A stretch of DNA of 46,103 nt from Thiomicrorhabdus sp. (lineage in GTDB: Bacteria > Pseudomonadota > Gammaproteobacteria > Thiomicrospirales > Thiomicrospiraceae), in contig WFPP01000111.1 of the NCBI GenBank assembly GCA_015487495.1, positions 1 through 46,103 on the forward strand. Reading direction: 5' to 3'. This document shows, piece by piece, positions 1-10,455 of the stretch. How positions within the stretch are numbered: position 1 is the stretch's first letter; each line of letters begins with the position of its first letter. The notes under the pieces are model-generated. The model was not told where the DNA came from. It worked only from the letters and a program-made list of their open reading frames with translations, and ran no database searches. The position numbers and the translations under genes are program-made.

Positions 1-46
1 AAAGCCAGACTTCATTCCCTGTTAAAGAGATTGATAATCTGGCTTT
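1..46 (-). other. 9-bp inverted repeat downstream of tRNA-fMet
   Basis: Perfect arms AAAGCCAGA (1-9) and TCTGGCTTT (38-46) are separated by 28 nt. On the minus strand this lies a few bases past the tRNA 3' end and ends in TTT exactly at the window edge. It could be a terminator whose U-tract continues outside the window, or a processing hairpin before the next gene (rimP is expected there from synteny). The long loop makes a simple intrinsic terminator doubtful. Confidence 0.35.
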
Positions 47-52
47 AGAATG

Positions 53-129
<77 letters not shown>

Positions 130-173
130 ACAATATAAGATTAAAAAGCATGTAATGTGCTTCAATGAGGCGT

Positions 174-201
174 ATTATAGGAGATTAAATGATTAACGCA
201 A
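174..201 (-). promoter_or_regulatory. Sigma-70 promoter for tRNA-fMet
   Basis: On the minus strand a perfect TATAAT (179-174) lies 16 nt downstream of TTGCGT (201-196). Transcription would begin near 167, about 38 nt before the tRNA 5' end. The strong -10 is typical of stable-RNA genes. It lies in the 169-nt spacer between the DUF2818 gene and the tRNA, so the tRNA probably has its own transcript. Confidence 0.7.
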
Positions 202-298
202 GCCTTATACGATTTTTATTTAAAAGAAATCTTGGGAGACAGATCAGAAAGACCTAAGAAAACACTGATCAAATTGCTGAATGATTATGTTTTGAGTT

Positions 299-637
299 TT
301 AAAGTGTTTGCCCAGAACTTTTTTTATGCTTTTTGGAAAACTGGCTTAAATTATAGCGATAAATAAACCCTGGAAAAGCAAAAATTAAAAACATAAATAA
401 TGCAACGATATAAAACTCCCACGTTTGAGGTGCAACATGCCCCATGCTTTTATTTTCTAGTAAATAAGCAAAAAGCCCTGTCATTAAAAAATACACAAAC
501 CATTCTATTACATTCACAATAAATGATTTATGGGTCATTTTAATAAACAAGAATAAACGGTTACTCAATAAGAAAGGAATATTAGCTAAAATAAACCCTG
601 TGATAAGTAACAACCAAACGGCTTGATTTAAATCCAT
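299..637 (-). CDS. DUF2818 family membrane protein, nuoN-linked
   Basis: A 112-residue hydrophobic protein with about three to four membrane segments (roughly residues 7-29, 43-62 and 74-96). The segment WEFY followed by FPGFIYRY near residues 73-95 is the pattern I recognise from DUF2818 proteins, which commonly follow nuoN in betaproteobacteria and some gammaproteobacteria. Function is unknown; the genomic link suggests a role with complex I, which is inference. The ATG at 637 is preceded by AAGGAA. An intrinsic terminator lies between nuoN and this gene only about 38 nt before the start, so expression probably depends on read-through. Confidence 0.8.
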   Translation of the reverse strand: MDLNQAVWLLLITGFILANIPFLLSNRLFLFIKMTHKSFIVNVIEWFVYFLMTGLFAYLLENKSMGHVAPQTWEFYIVALFMFLIFAFPGFIYRYNLSQFSKKHKKSSGQTL

Positions 638-674
638 TTTTTTATGATTCCTTTTCTAAAAACATTCTCTCAAT

Positions 675-707
675 AAAAAAGCCCCAGAGATATTCGGGGC
701 TTTTTTT
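675..707 (-). terminator. Intrinsic terminator between nuoN and DUF2818
   Basis: GCCCC (681-685) and GGGGC (696-700) pair around a 10-nt loop and are flanked by A6 on one side and T7 on the other, giving a near-perfect bidirectional rho-independent terminator. On the minus strand it follows the nuoN stop at 734 and precedes DUF2818. With no gene converging from the plus strand, its natural job is to end or attenuate the nuo transcript. Confidence 0.85.
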
Positions 708-733
708 CACCGTGACCCTGATTAAAAAGTCAC

Positions 734-2182
734 TTATGAAACCACATTCAAACTGTTAAAAAAAACATCAATCATCGTTCCTGGTAACAGTCCGAGTACT
801 AATAATAAAATAGCGATACTGCTTACCCCAATGGTTAAACGGCTATTAGCGGGTTCTAATTTTGAGGCATCCTCTGGTGTATCAAAATACATGGCTTTAA
901 TCACTTTCAAATAATAGAAAGCACTGATTACTGCGGCAATAACAGCTAATACGGCTAACCATAAAAAGCCTGCTTGAATAATTTCTTCAACCACAAGAAG
1001 TTTCGCCCAAAAACCTATAAAAGGCGGGACACCTGCCATAGAGAACATAATCATCAATATCATTAGGGCTAACCACGGATTACGCGCATTCAAGCCTTTA
1101 AAGTCTGAAATTAAATCAAATTCTTTACCTGTTCTGGATAAGGTCGCAATCACACCAAACCCTGCTACACCTGTAATGGCATAAATGACAACATAAAACA
1201 TTGCGGAAGCATACCCATCTGGTGTTGCAGCAATCACACCCAATAGCAAGAAGCCCATGTGTCCAATACCGGAATAAGCCAACATGCGCTTTAAGTTATC
1301 TTGAACAATGGCAACAAATGCTCCCACAATTAAAGACAGCACCGACAACATAATAATAAGCGACTGCCAATCCTTAAGCAGATCAGGCATTGCTTCCGCC
1401 AAAAGACGATATAGCATTGCAAAGGCAGCAATTTTAGGTGCTGTTGCTAAAAAGAGGGTAACAGCTGTTGGCGAACCGTGATACACATCAGGTACCCACA
1501 TATGAAAAGGAACGGCACCTAATTTAAAGGCAAGACCAATTACAACAAATACCACACCAAATGAAAGCACAACAGTATCTGCTTTACCTGAAGCAATAAT
1601 ATCCGCAATTTCAGGGAAAGTAATTGAGCCTGTTGCACCATAAATCATTGAGAAACCATATAACAGCATGCCTGTTGCAAGTGCCCCTAATACAAAGTAT
1701 TTTAAGCCTGCCTCAACGGCACCTGCACTCTCTTTACGCATGGCAACCATGGCATAAATTGCAAGAGACATAATTTCTAGCCCAAGGTACATGGTAATCA
1801 TGTTATGCGCCGAAATCATGACAAACATCCCTAGAACACTAAACAGCCCCAGTACAAAAAATTCACCACTAAAAAACTTATGTTGAACAAGGTACTCTCT
1901 TCCAAAAAAGAACACACCAAATGAAACGGCTAAGACAAACAGTTTTAAAACATCACCAAAACTGTCTCGAACAAAACTGCCATCAAAGGTAATGACTGGT
2001 ACCGTTGCAAAACTGGAGATAATTAAGAACCCTACAACAACTAAACTTATTTGAGTTGCGTAATAGGTTGCAAATTGAAAACGTTTTGCCCAAAAAGTAT
2101 CCGCGATCAAAATCGTTGAAATAAGTGCTAATAACACCATTTCGGGAACCGCTGGTGTAAATGATGGAATAACAAAATTCAT
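734..2182 (-). CDS. nuoN: NADH-quinone oxidoreductase subunit N
   Basis: A 482-residue polytopic protein of the antiporter-like (MrpA/D) family. NuoN, with NuoM and NuoL, forms the proton-pumping arm of complex I. The core around residues 110-310 carries the family signatures: an acidic residue in the MYLGLEIMSLA helix, the lysine-bearing FKLGAVPFHMWVPDVY stretch, and a later lysine in DNLKRMLAYSGIGHMGF. Length is normal. It is the last nuo gene, 23 nt after nuoM, and is followed by an intrinsic terminator. Confidence 0.97.
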   Translation of the reverse strand: MNFVIPSFTPAVPEMVLLALISTILIADTFWAKRFQFATYYATQISLVVVGFLIISSFATVPVITFDGSFVRDSFGDVLKLFVLAVSFGVFFFGREYLVQHKFFSGEFFVLGLFSVLGMFVMISAHNMITMYLGLEIMSLAIYAMVAMRKESAGAVEAGLKYFVLGALATGMLLYGFSMIYGATGSITFPEIADIIASGKADTVVLSFGVVFVVIGLAFKLGAVPFHMWVPDVYHGSPTAVTLFLATAPKIAAFAMLYRLLAEAMPDLLKDWQSLIIMLSVLSLIVGAFVAIVQDNLKRMLAYSGIGHMGFLLLGVIAATPDGYASAMFYVVIYAITGVAGFGVIATLSRTGKEFDLISDFKGLNARNPWLALMILMIMFSMAGVPPFIGFWAKLLVVEEIIQAGFLWLAVLAVIAAVISAFYYLKVIKAMYFDTPEDASKLEPANSRLTIGVSSIAILLLVLGLLPGTMIDVFFNSLNVVS

Positions 2183-2205
2183 ATGGTTAACTCACCTATT
2201 CCTAA

Positions 2206-3729
2206 TTACAGTTTAGAAGTTGTTGCTTGAACAAGTAAATGCTCAACAGATGTATGTAAGACTTCGATTAATGGACTTGGGAACACACCCAGTCCGATAA
2301 CAAAAACGGCCAACGTTGCCATTAGTGCAAATTCTCGTTTATTTAGGTCTTGAAGTTTTTCAACATTTTCATTAGTCACTGGGCCAAAGAAAACCCGTTT
2401 AATCATCCATAAGGTATAGGCGGCACCAATAATTAAGGTTAACGCAGCTAAGGTTCCATACCAAATATTCGCTTTAAAGGAACTTAAGATAACCATAAAT
2501 TCACCAACAAACCCTGATGTACCTGGTAGTCCAACATTTGCCATTGCAAATAGAACAGCAAACATGGTAAACCACGGCATTTTATTCACAACACCGCTGT
2601 AAGCAGCAATCTCGCGTGTATGCATACGGTCGTATAAAACACCAATCGCCAAGAACATCGCACCTGATATAAATCCGTGTGAAATCATTTGAACCATTGC
2701 GCCTTCCATACCCAACTGTGCACCTTGCATGGAACCGGTTGATTGCATAATGTCATACACAACAAACATCCCTAACGTCACAAAGCCCATGTGAGAAATA
2801 GAGGAATAAGCCACCAGTTTTTTCATATCCGATTGTGCAAGCGCCACGACCCCAATATAAACAATCGCAATGAGTGATAAACCAATCACTAACCAGTCAA
2901 GTGTCATAGAGGCATCGGGGGTAATAGGCAAACTAAAACGAACAAAACCGTAGCCCCCCATTTTCAACATAATGGCCGCAAGAACAACGGAACCTGCTGT
3001 TGGTGCTTCAACATGTGCATCTGGCAACCATGTATGTACAGGAAACATGGGAATTTTGACTGCAAAAGCCGCTAGGAAAGCAAGGAAAATTAAAATTTGA
3101 GCAGTCATTCCAAGGTGCATGACATGGAAGTCCAAAATTGAGAAACTTCCTGATTGATAGTACATATAAAGGAATGCTACCAACATAAATACGGAACCTA
3201 AAAAAGTATACAAAAAGAATTTTAAGGTTGCATATACTCGTTTAGGGCCACCCCATTTACCAATAACAATAAACATGGGAATGAGCAACGCTTCCCAAAA
3301 TACATAAAACAAAATGGCATCAAGAGCAACAAACACACCGACCATAATACCCCCCATGATAAGGAAGGCACCCATATATTGCTCTACACGTTCTTTAATC
3401 ACATCCCAGGCTGATACAACGACAAGCACTTGTGTGAACGTGGTTAATAACACCAGTGGCATTGAAAGCCCATCAACCCCTAGATGATAATTAATATTAA
3501 ACATCGGAATCCAGGGAACGTTCTCAACAAACTGCATTGACGCGGTTGTTGTATCAAACCCCGTCCACAGAGGAATTGAAAGAATAAATGTTAACCCTAC
3601 TGTAAACAATGAGAGCCATTTAGCCAATGTAGGATTGTTACGCCCTGCAAATAGCACGAGTAAACCACCAACAATTGGAAGCCAAATTAATGTGCTTAAA
3701 ATTGGAAAGCCTGTAAGCATGAAATCCAT
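2206..3729 (-). CDS. nuoM: NADH-quinone oxidoreductase subunit M
   Basis: A 507-residue membrane subunit of complex I, one of three antiporter-like proton-translocating subunits. FYVFWEALLIPMF holds the conserved glutamate, and KIPMFPVHTWLPDAHVEAP is the diagnostic loop/helix with the channel lysine. SDMKKLVAYSSISHMGF matches the second lysine helix. Length and start are normal. It is spaced 23 nt from both nuoL and nuoN, consistent with one transcript. Confidence 0.97.
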   Translation of the reverse strand: MDFMLTGFPILSTLIWLPIVGGLLVLFAGRNNPTLAKWLSLFTVGLTFILSIPLWTGFDTTTASMQFVENVPWIPMFNINYHLGVDGLSMPLVLLTTFTQVLVVVSAWDVIKERVEQYMGAFLIMGGIMVGVFVALDAILFYVFWEALLIPMFIVIGKWGGPKRVYATLKFFLYTFLGSVFMLVAFLYMYYQSGSFSILDFHVMHLGMTAQILIFLAFLAAFAVKIPMFPVHTWLPDAHVEAPTAGSVVLAAIMLKMGGYGFVRFSLPITPDASMTLDWLVIGLSLIAIVYIGVVALAQSDMKKLVAYSSISHMGFVTLGMFVVYDIMQSTGSMQGAQLGMEGAMVQMISHGFISGAMFLAIGVLYDRMHTREIAAYSGVVNKMPWFTMFAVLFAMANVGLPGTSGFVGEFMVILSSFKANIWYGTLAALTLIIGAAYTLWMIKRVFFGPVTNENVEKLQDLNKREFALMATLAVFVIGLGVFPSPLIEVLHTSVEHLLVQATTSKL

Positions 3730-3752
3730 TTCCTTATATCTTATTCTTTAAA

Positions 3753-5726
3753 TTACCAAAGAGTCCAAACAAGCATTGCTAGCAGACCAAAAATCATCGC
3801 AAATGCGTAATGATACATATAACCTGTTTGTGTTAAACGCAATGCCTGCCCTGCATTTTCAATTGCCATAAAGGTTCTTGTTACCATTCCTGTATCAATC
3901 AATTTAATATCAATTGATTTTGTAAAGAAATGACTGAGTTTACGGCTTCCATCAACAAATACAATTTCATTTAAACGATCAAAGCCATAAGCGCTGTCCA
4001 AAACATAGAAACCTCGTGGACACATTTTTTTCAACTTACCAGGCAAGCTTGGTATTTTGATATACATCAACCAGGAAAGAAAAACACCAGACAGGGCCAA
4101 GACAACAGGTAACGTCATAAAAGCATCCGTTACCAGTTTTAGAGCGCCCTGAAAATAATTGTTGTATACCGATAGCATAACGTCATTTTGTGGCAGAACC
4201 TGAATGGCCTGTCCAAAATAATCGCCATTTAGCATTGGAGAAATCATCGGCCAGCCCATCAAGGCAGAAGGAATGGCTAATAAAACCAAGGGAAGAGTTA
4301 CAACCCAAGGCGACTCTTTAATTTTATGGGTTTTCACGTATTCACTCTCTTTTCCGTGGAACACCAAGAAGAACATGCGGAAACTATAGAATGCGGTAAT
4401 AAAAACCCCTGCCATCAATAAAACATAGGCAAAACTTGAGCCAAAACGCTCGGAGGCATTAAGAGATAATAAAATGCTGTCTTTTGAGAAAAACCCTGAA
4501 AACCCAGGGAATCCAATTAATGCCAAAGAACCTATTAATATTGTTATATAAGTGATTGGCATGTATTTAGCCAATCCACCCATTTCACGAATATTTTGTT
4601 TATGGTGCATTGCAATAATGACGGAACCTGCGGCCAAGAACAACAGTGCTTTAAAGAAAGCATGTGTCAGCACATGGAACATGCCTGCGGCGTAAGCTGA
4701 AGCTCCCATTGCAGCAATCATAAATCCGAGTTGAGACAGCGTTGAATATGCAATAACACGTTTAATGTCATCTTGAATTAGTCCTAAAAGCCCCATCATA
4801 AATGCCGTTGATGCACCAATAATTAAGATGACGCTCAATGCCGTTTCCGACATTTCAAATGCGGGAGATAAACGTGCAATCATAAAGACACCAGCCGTTA
4901 CCATTGTTGCAGCATGAATAAGCGCTGAAATGGGCGTTGGCCCTTCCATCGACTCTGGTAACCAGACATGTAACGGCATTTGAGCAGATTTCCCCATTGC
5001 TCCTATAAACAACAAGAGAAGCATTAAGGTAATCATTGACCATTCAACACCTGGAATGATTTCAATCATGACATCGCCATTTTCAGAAAGCTGAGCAAAA
5101 AACTCGTTGTAGTCCATCGTATTAAAATAGACAAATACGACGGCAATTCCAAGAATAAACCCAAAATCACCCACCCGGTTCACTAAAAAAGCTTTAAGAT
5201 TCGCTTGAATCGCTGACTCTCGTTTCATGTAGAAACCAATCAAAAGATAAGACACTAGGCCAACCGCTTCCCAACCAAAGAAAAGTTGCAAGAAGTTATT
5301 CGCCATCACTAATGAAAGCATCGAGAAGGTAAACAGAGAAATATAGCTGAAAAAACGCTGAAAATATGGATCATCATGATCGTAGTCTTCATCATGATCC
5401 ATATACCCTATTGTATAGATATGAACCATAAGAGAAACAAACGTAACCACTAACATCATCGTTGCAGACAGTTCGTCAATCATGAAACCAATTTCAAAAC
5501 GAATACCATCACTGACCATCCAGGTATAAAGACTGGCGTTATAAGCTTCGGAACTATTTAACACAAAAGCATTAAAAACATAAACCGAAAGCACTGTCGA
5601 AACAGCCACTCCTAAAATAGTAACCGCTTGTGCGCCTTTTCGACCAATTTGCCTACCCAATAAACCTGCGAATGCCGCACCGATTAGAGGGGAAACAAGA
5701 ATTAAAGTTAAAATTGTGTGTAACAT
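3753..5726 (-). CDS. nuoL: NADH-quinone oxidoreductase subunit L
   Basis: A 657-residue membrane subunit at the distal end of the complex I proton-pumping arm. The family core is clear: FFGWEAVGLVSYLLIGF with the essential glutamate, then the KSAQMPLHVWLPESMEGPTP motif, then DDIKRVIAYSTLSQLGFM. The C-terminal third contains the extra helices that form the lateral amphipathic arm of NuoL, ending in a final hydrophobic helix. Length matches the family. It starts 7 nt after the nuoK stop. Confidence 0.97.
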   Translation of the reverse strand: MLHTILTLILVSPLIGAAFAGLLGRQIGRKGAQAVTILGVAVSTVLSVYVFNAFVLNSSEAYNASLYTWMVSDGIRFEIGFMIDELSATMMLVVTFVSLMVHIYTIGYMDHDEDYDHDDPYFQRFFSYISLFTFSMLSLVMANNFLQLFFGWEAVGLVSYLLIGFYMKRESAIQANLKAFLVNRVGDFGFILGIAVVFVYFNTMDYNEFFAQLSENGDVMIEIIPGVEWSMITLMLLLLFIGAMGKSAQMPLHVWLPESMEGPTPISALIHAATMVTAGVFMIARLSPAFEMSETALSVILIIGASTAFMMGLLGLIQDDIKRVIAYSTLSQLGFMIAAMGASAYAAGMFHVLTHAFFKALLFLAAGSVIIAMHHKQNIREMGGLAKYMPITYITILIGSLALIGFPGFSGFFSKDSILLSLNASERFGSSFAYVLLMAGVFITAFYSFRMFFLVFHGKESEYVKTHKIKESPWVVTLPLVLLAIPSALMGWPMISPMLNGDYFGQAIQVLPQNDVMLSVYNNYFQGALKLVTDAFMTLPVVLALSGVFLSWLMYIKIPSLPGKLKKMCPRGFYVLDSAYGFDRLNEIVFVDGSRKLSHFFTKSIDIKLIDTGMVTRTFMAIENAGQALRLTQTGYMYHYAFAMIFGLLAMLVWTLW

Positions 5727-5733
5727 TAATCAA

Positions 5734-6039
5734 CTACCCCTTCAGAGTGCCAAGATCATCCACATTGATGCTCTTGCGTTTACGAAAAACCAATACAATA
5801 ATCGCTAAACCAATGGCCGCTTCTGCAGCGGCAACCGTTAGGATAAAGAAAACAAAAATTTGCCCTGTAACATCATTATGAAAATGCGAAAATGCAACTA
5901 AATTGGTATTGACGGCTAAGAGTAATAGCTCAATTGCCATTAAAAGAACAATTACATTTTTTCTATTCAAAAAAATTCCAGCCATACTGATTACAAAAAG
6001 TATGGCGCCAAAAATCAGATAATCAGACAATGCAATCAT
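5734..6039 (-). CDS. nuoK: NADH-quinone oxidoreductase subunit K
   Basis: A 101-residue protein with three membrane helices (about residues 5-23, 29-50 and 60-84), the normal size for NuoK. Two glutamates lie within helices, in IELLLLAVN and in [11 protein letters not shown]; these are the conserved buried carboxylates of the complex I proton pathway. The ATG overlaps the nuoJ stop by four bases (ATGA), indicating translational coupling. Confidence 0.96.
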   Translation of the reverse strand: MIALSDYLIFGAILFVISMAGIFLNRKNVIVLLMAIELLLLAVNTNLVAFSHFHNDVTGQIFVFFILTVAAAEAAIGLAIIVLVFRKRKSINVDDLGTLKG

Positions 6040-6677
6040 TTTTCTTCCTCCTCTTTTGGCTTAATCGGCTCTTCAATAACCGGGGTCATTTTGATCATTT
6101 TTAAACGTTCTGATGCTTGTGTTTTAACCTGTTTATCAATGTTTTGATAACGAACCTCTGTCGTAGGTCTACGACGAAGTGTTAAGGCAATCGCCGCAAC
6201 GATTCCAATCAACAAGAGAACCGCAGCCAAAATAAATGCATACACATGGAAAGTGTAAAGTTGAATACCGATGGCTTTAGTATTACTGTAATCTGCTGAA
6301 TGAACAACAGGAGCACCTGTTGCTTCCAAACCAAATCGCTCTGGACCTAATACTAAATACATCATGGCAGAAATCGCCAAAACAACCATTGTTCCAATAG
6401 GAAGGTATTGCGTAAAGCCTTCTTTTAAAATAGCCAGATTGATATCTAACATCATGACCACAAATAAAAATAAAACCATCACTGCACCAACATAAACCAA
6501 AATAAGCACTAAGCCTAAAAATTCTGCTTGAGCAGTAATCCAAACACCCGCTGTCGCAATAAAAGCCAGCACTAACCACAGTGCGGCTTTTACAGGATCC
6601 TTAATAGTAATCATCATGACACCAGAGATACTTGCAATTGCTGCGAGAAGGTAAAAGATAAATAATTCAAAAGTCAT
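6036..6677 (-). CDS. nuoJ: NADH-quinone oxidoreductase subunit J
   Basis: From the ATG at 6677 this encodes 213 residues beginning [12 protein letters not shown], with five membrane helices up to about residue 165 and a charged cytoplasmic tail ending in a run of glutamates. The reading frame stays open for 26 more codons upstream, to 6755, but that stretch overlaps nuoI and lacks the hydrophobic N-terminus typical of NuoJ, so the internal ATG is preferred. NuoJ contributes the pi-bulge helix that transmits redox-driven motion in complex I. Confidence 0.93.
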   Translation of the reverse strand: MTFELFIFYLLAAIASISGVMMITIKDPVKAALWLVLAFIATAGVWITAQAEFLGLVLILVYVGAVMVLFLFVVMMLDINLAILKEGFTQYLPIGTMVVLAISAMMYLVLGPERFGLEATGAPVVHSADYSNTKAIGIQLYTFHVYAFILAAVLLLIGIVAAIALTLRRRPTTEVRYQNIDKQVKTQASERLKMIKMTPVIEEPIKPKEEEEK

Positions 6678-6693
6678 ATTGATTCGCTTTCTG

Positions 6694-7185
6694 TTATCGG
6701 TACTTTGCATCCACTGCACGATCGGCAGCAATTTGAGCTTCGTGTTTATCACCAAAGGCTAGAAGCTTGTCTTTTGTTTGAATATTCGGCCCACGCTCAT
6801 GGAACTCATATTCAAAAACACGTGTTTCAACAATGGCATCCACTGGACAGGCTTCTTCACAAAAGCCGCAGTAAATACACTTAAACATGTCAATATCATA
6901 CTGTGTTGTTCTTCTTGAGCCATCATCACGCTCTTCTGACTCAATGGTAATGGCATTTGCAGGGCACACCGCCTCACATAATTTACATGCGATACAACGT
7001 TCCTCTCCATTTTCATAACGTCTTAATGCATGATGTCCCCGAAAACGAGGGGAAATTGGTGTTTTTTCTTCAGGATAACGTACCGTTATTTTCTTTTTAA
7101 AGAAGTACCTACCCGTGACACTAAGACCTTTAAATAACTCAGTTAGGCCCCATGTTTTTATTTGATGTTTTAAAAATTTACCCAT
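6694..7185 (-). CDS. nuoI: NADH-quinone oxidoreductase subunit I (2x[4Fe-4S])
   Basis: A 163-residue ferredoxin-like subunit in the connecting arm of complex I. It carries two CxxCxxCxxxCP motifs, C64/C67/C70/C74 and C103/C106/C109/C113, which bind clusters N6a and N6b. The ATG at 7185 is preceded by AGAGGG at good spacing and gives the usual family length; an upstream in-frame start at 7218 would overlap the end of nuoH and has weaker support. Confidence 0.95.
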   Translation of the reverse strand: MGKFLKHQIKTWGLTELFKGLSVTGRYFFKKKITVRYPEEKTPISPRFRGHHALRRYENGEERCIACKLCEAVCPANAITIESEERDDGSRRTTQYDIDMFKCIYCGFCEEACPVDAIVETRVFEYEFHERGPNIQTKDKLLAFGDKHEAQIAADRAVDAKYR

Positions 7186-7198
7186 GCTACCCTCTAAA

Positions 7199-8260
7199 CT
7201 AATTAAACCAAGGACCAAAACTAAAGTACTTCATTGCACCTACAACAAATACCCAAAGAATCGTCAGAGGAATTAAAACTTTCCAACCCAAACGCATTAA
7301 TTGGTCATAACGGTATCTTGGGAATGTTGCACGTAACCATAAAAATACAAATAACAGTAAAGAGACTTTAAAGGCCAACCAACCAAGTTGCGGAACCCAC
7401 GCAAACATCGACTCTAAAAGAGGAATGCCTTCAAAAGGAGACAACCAACCTCCTAAAAACATAATTGCTGTCATAAAGGAAATCAGAATCATCATGGCGT
7501 ATTCCGCCAACATGAAAACACCAAAAGTCATTCCTGAATAGTCAACATGGAAGCCTGCAACAATCTCCGCTTCCCCTTCAATGACATCAAAAGGGGTTCG
7601 GTTTGTTTCAGCTAATCCTGAAACAAAATACACAAAAAACATCGGTAACAAAGGTAATAAATACCAATTTAGCATGCCACCTTGTTGTGCATTCACAATA
7701 TCTGTTAAGTTCATACTGCCTGCAATCATCAACACGGTTACAAGCGCAAAGCCCATTGCAATTTCATATGATATTTTCTGAGCAGATCCACGTAATGCCC
7801 CTAAGAAAGCATATTTTGAGTTAGAAGCCCAACCTGCAACAATGGTTCCATACACAATAATAGAAGTAACAGCTAAAACATATAACAAACCCGCATTAAT
7901 ATCTGCGACAACCATTCCGTCAGCAAAAGGAATCACAGCCCACGCGGCAACAGCAGGGGCCAAAGCCAAAATCGGTGCAATAATAAATAAATATTTATTT
8001 GACTGATCAGGAAAAATAACTTCTTTGGTCATTAACTTTAATGCATCCGCAATCGGTTGCAAAAGTCCCAATGGACCAACACGGTTAGGACCCATTCTAA
8101 CTTGCATAAACCCAATGACCTTACGTTCAGCATAAGTTAACCACGCCACCACTAACATAATTGGTAAAACGACGGCAACCGTTTGAAGAATTAATGTAAT
8201 TAAAATAGCCAACCAATCAAATAAAAAAGTTGATAAAAAAGCTTGGAGTGCATCAAACAT
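7199..8260 (-). CDS. nuoH: NADH-quinone oxidoreductase subunit H
   Basis: About 353 residues with eight predicted membrane helices; NuoH forms the quinone-binding chamber where membrane and peripheral arms meet. Diagnostic stretches include [20 protein letters not shown] near residue 45, the [20 protein letters not shown] acidic loop around residues 220-240, and [14 protein letters not shown] near the C-terminus. The ATG at 8260 has GAGG upstream; a TTG directly before it (8263) is in frame but less likely. Confidence 0.96.
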   Translation of the reverse strand: MFDALQAFLSTFLFDWLAILITLILQTVAVVLPIMLVVAWLTYAERKVIGFMQVRMGPNRVGPLGLLQPIADALKLMTKEVIFPDQSNKYLFIIAPILALAPAVAAWAVIPFADGMVVADINAGLLYVLAVTSIIVYGTIVAGWASNSKYAFLGALRGSAQKISYEIAMGFALVTVLMIAGSMNLTDIVNAQQGGMLNWYLLPLLPMFFVYFVSGLAETNRTPFDVIEGEAEIVAGFHVDYSGMTFGVFMLAEYAMMILISFMTAIMFLGGWLSPFEGIPLLESMFAWVPQLGWLAFKVSLLLFVFLWLRATFPRYRYDQLMRLGWKVLIPLTILWVFVVGAMKYFSFGPWFN

Positions 8261-8265
8261 CAATA

Positions 8266-10383
8266 TTATCCTCTACCCATAGTGGCAACGTCCGCATCAG
8301 GGGTTGCTTGTAACGATGGCGCTCGACGAACAAAAGCATCAATGGCATAAGGCGATACCAGCGCAACCTCTGAATCATTATTCTTAGGCAATTGACATGA
8401 AATGGAGGTTAAATCAATTCGAGTAAGCTGATTATCCAAAACATCGCGTAACACTTCATTTGAGTGTATATAATCAAATCCTTCAAGATCAAACATATTA
8501 CCTAAAACACGGAAAACCTTCCATGCGGCCTTTGCATCCCCAGCAGGTTTCACTGACATTTTAAACGATTGCTTAAGCCCCGTTGCATTTACAAACGTTC
8601 CTGCCGTCTCTGAAAATGCTGCAATTGGCAATAATACATCCGCATACTCTCTTTGAATTTCAGAATCAAATGCCGTTAAATTGACTACAAAATCAGCGGT
8701 TTTCATTGCGGAAATGGCTTGTTGACTCATTGTAAAATCAAATTCAGGCTCAATATTCAAGTTAATAAAACCTGCCAAATTCCCTGAAATCATTTTTGAG
8801 CTATTCTTACCCGAAAGAGGCAAAAAATTAACAAGATGTGCACCAACCTCATTTGCCGCTATAGGCAAAATACTCAATTTAGCAGATGTTCGATTTTCAA
8901 TTAAAGCAACCAGTTTTTGAATCACTGAAAAGTCTGGATGCATTTGACTTATTTGCCCAACCATAATACTGGCATTTTTAGCATCGCATAATACTTGGGC
9001 AGTTTCTTTTTGGGCTTTGGTTGCCTGAATGCATCTCATCCATTCTTGATCATCGTTGTCTGATAATTCTAAAACGGCTTTTGCAATACCTGCCAGTTCA
9101 AAAACAATGCCATTATCACCTGATTCAATCTGAGAAACTTTATAGTTAAACTCCAATGTTCCAGGGTTTAAAACAATCGCTTTTGCATCGTTGTTCACAA
9201 CTGCTTTACGTACACGATGATTTAAAATAGGCAATTCTTTTCTTAAATAAGATCCAACAATAAAAAATACATCACATGCTTCAATATCCACCAACTCATT
9301 CATCAATAACGGCGCATTAAAACCAAGTTGTTCATCAACTGAAAAATCAACTTGACGATGACGAAAATCCATGTTCTCAATGCCAAGCCCACGCGCCAGT
9401 TTTTGTAATAAATGCAACTCTTCAAGCGTGGAATTAGCAGAGGCCAAAACGCCGACTTCTTTTTCTGTTGCTAAAACCTTTTTTAGTCCTTCTACTGTCG
9501 ATTGAAGAGCCGTTTCCCAGTCCACTTCATACCACTGACCATTCTCTTTTACCATTGGTTGCGTCAATCTGTCTTCTGAATTTAAAGACTCATACGAAAA
9601 ACGGTCTCGATCCGAAATCCAAACTTCGTTGATGGTTTCATTCGCTCTAGGTACAACTCGTTTAACCTTATCTTTTTTCGAATGAATAAAAATATTGGAT
9701 CCCATACTGTCATGAGCAGCAATGGATGAATACGCCTTAAGTTCCCAAGGACGAGCTGAATATCGAAATGGTTTAGATGTTAAAGCCCCAACCGGACAAA
9801 GGTCTATCATATTACCTGACATTTCAGATGTAATTGATTTTTCAATATAGGTTCCAATGGACATCCATTCACTGCGTCCCGTTGCGCCTAATTCTTTCAT
9901 TCCGGCAACTTCCTGACCAAAACGAATACAACGTGTACAATGAATACAACGAGTCATATCCATTTTAATAAGAGAGCCTGCATCTCGATCACTTACAACG
10001 CGTTTGGCTTCTGAATAATGAGAAACATCATCTCCATACCCCATAGCGACATCTTGTAATTCACACTCACCGCCTTGATCACAAATAGGACAATCTAAAG
10101 GGTGATTAATTAACAAAAACTCCATAACCGATTTTTGTGCAGCAATGGCTTTTGCTGATTTGGTATGGACTTTCATTCCATCTGTAACAGGAGTAGCACA
10201 AGCAGGAAGAGCCTTCCATGCGCCCTCAACTTCAACAAGACACATACGGCAATTTGCTGCAATTGATAGTTTTTTGTGGTAACAAAAACGAGGAATTGGA
10301 ATCTGCGCATCATCTGCAACATCAATTAACATGTCACCTTCATGAGCTTCAACAACTTGTCCGTTTATCTCAACTTTTACCAT
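8266..10383 (-). CDS. nuoG: NADH-quinone oxidoreductase subunit G
   Basis: A 705-residue peripheral-arm subunit carrying iron-sulfur clusters. The N-terminal [2Fe-2S] site uses C34, C45, C48 and C62. A His-ligated [4Fe-4S] site uses H94, C98, C101 and C107. A third site uses C146, C149, C152 and C196. The extra four-cysteine N7 site of E. coli-type NuoG is not visible, so this is the shorter mitochondrial-like form. The remainder is a molybdopterin-oxidoreductase-like fold without obvious cofactor residues. It ends just before nuoH. Confidence 0.96.
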   Translation of the reverse strand: MVKVEINGQVVEAHEGDMLIDVADDAQIPIPRFCYHKKLSIAANCRMCLVEVEGAWKALPACATPVTDGMKVHTKSAKAIAAQKSVMEFLLINHPLDCPICDQGGECELQDVAMGYGDDVSHYSEAKRVVSDRDAGSLIKMDMTRCIHCTRCIRFGQEVAGMKELGATGRSEWMSIGTYIEKSITSEMSGNMIDLCPVGALTSKPFRYSARPWELKAYSSIAAHDSMGSNIFIHSKKDKVKRVVPRANETINEVWISDRDRFSYESLNSEDRLTQPMVKENGQWYEVDWETALQSTVEGLKKVLATEKEVGVLASANSTLEELHLLQKLARGLGIENMDFRHRQVDFSVDEQLGFNAPLLMNELVDIEACDVFFIVGSYLRKELPILNHRVRKAVVNNDAKAIVLNPGTLEFNYKVSQIESGDNGIVFELAGIAKAVLELSDNDDQEWMRCIQATKAQKETAQVLCDAKNASIMVGQISQMHPDFSVIQKLVALIENRTSAKLSILPIAANEVGAHLVNFLPLSGKNSSKMISGNLAGFINLNIEPEFDFTMSQQAISAMKTADFVVNLTAFDSEIQREYADVLLPIAAFSETAGTFVNATGLKQSFKMSVKPAGDAKAAWKVFRVLGNMFDLEGFDYIHSNEVLRDVLDNQLTRIDLTSISCQLPKNNDSEVALVSPYAIDAFVRRAPSLQATPDADVATMGRG

Positions 10384-10455
10384 AATTATTTAACCTAAGT
10401 TTTTTTGATTAACCTAATAGATCTATTTTACACAGCGTTTCAGCCAATAAATTCA

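Noticed and set aside
6678-6755. Longer nuoJ N-terminus
   Set aside because: It would overlap nuoI by more than 60 nt and put a charged stretch before the expected first membrane helix.
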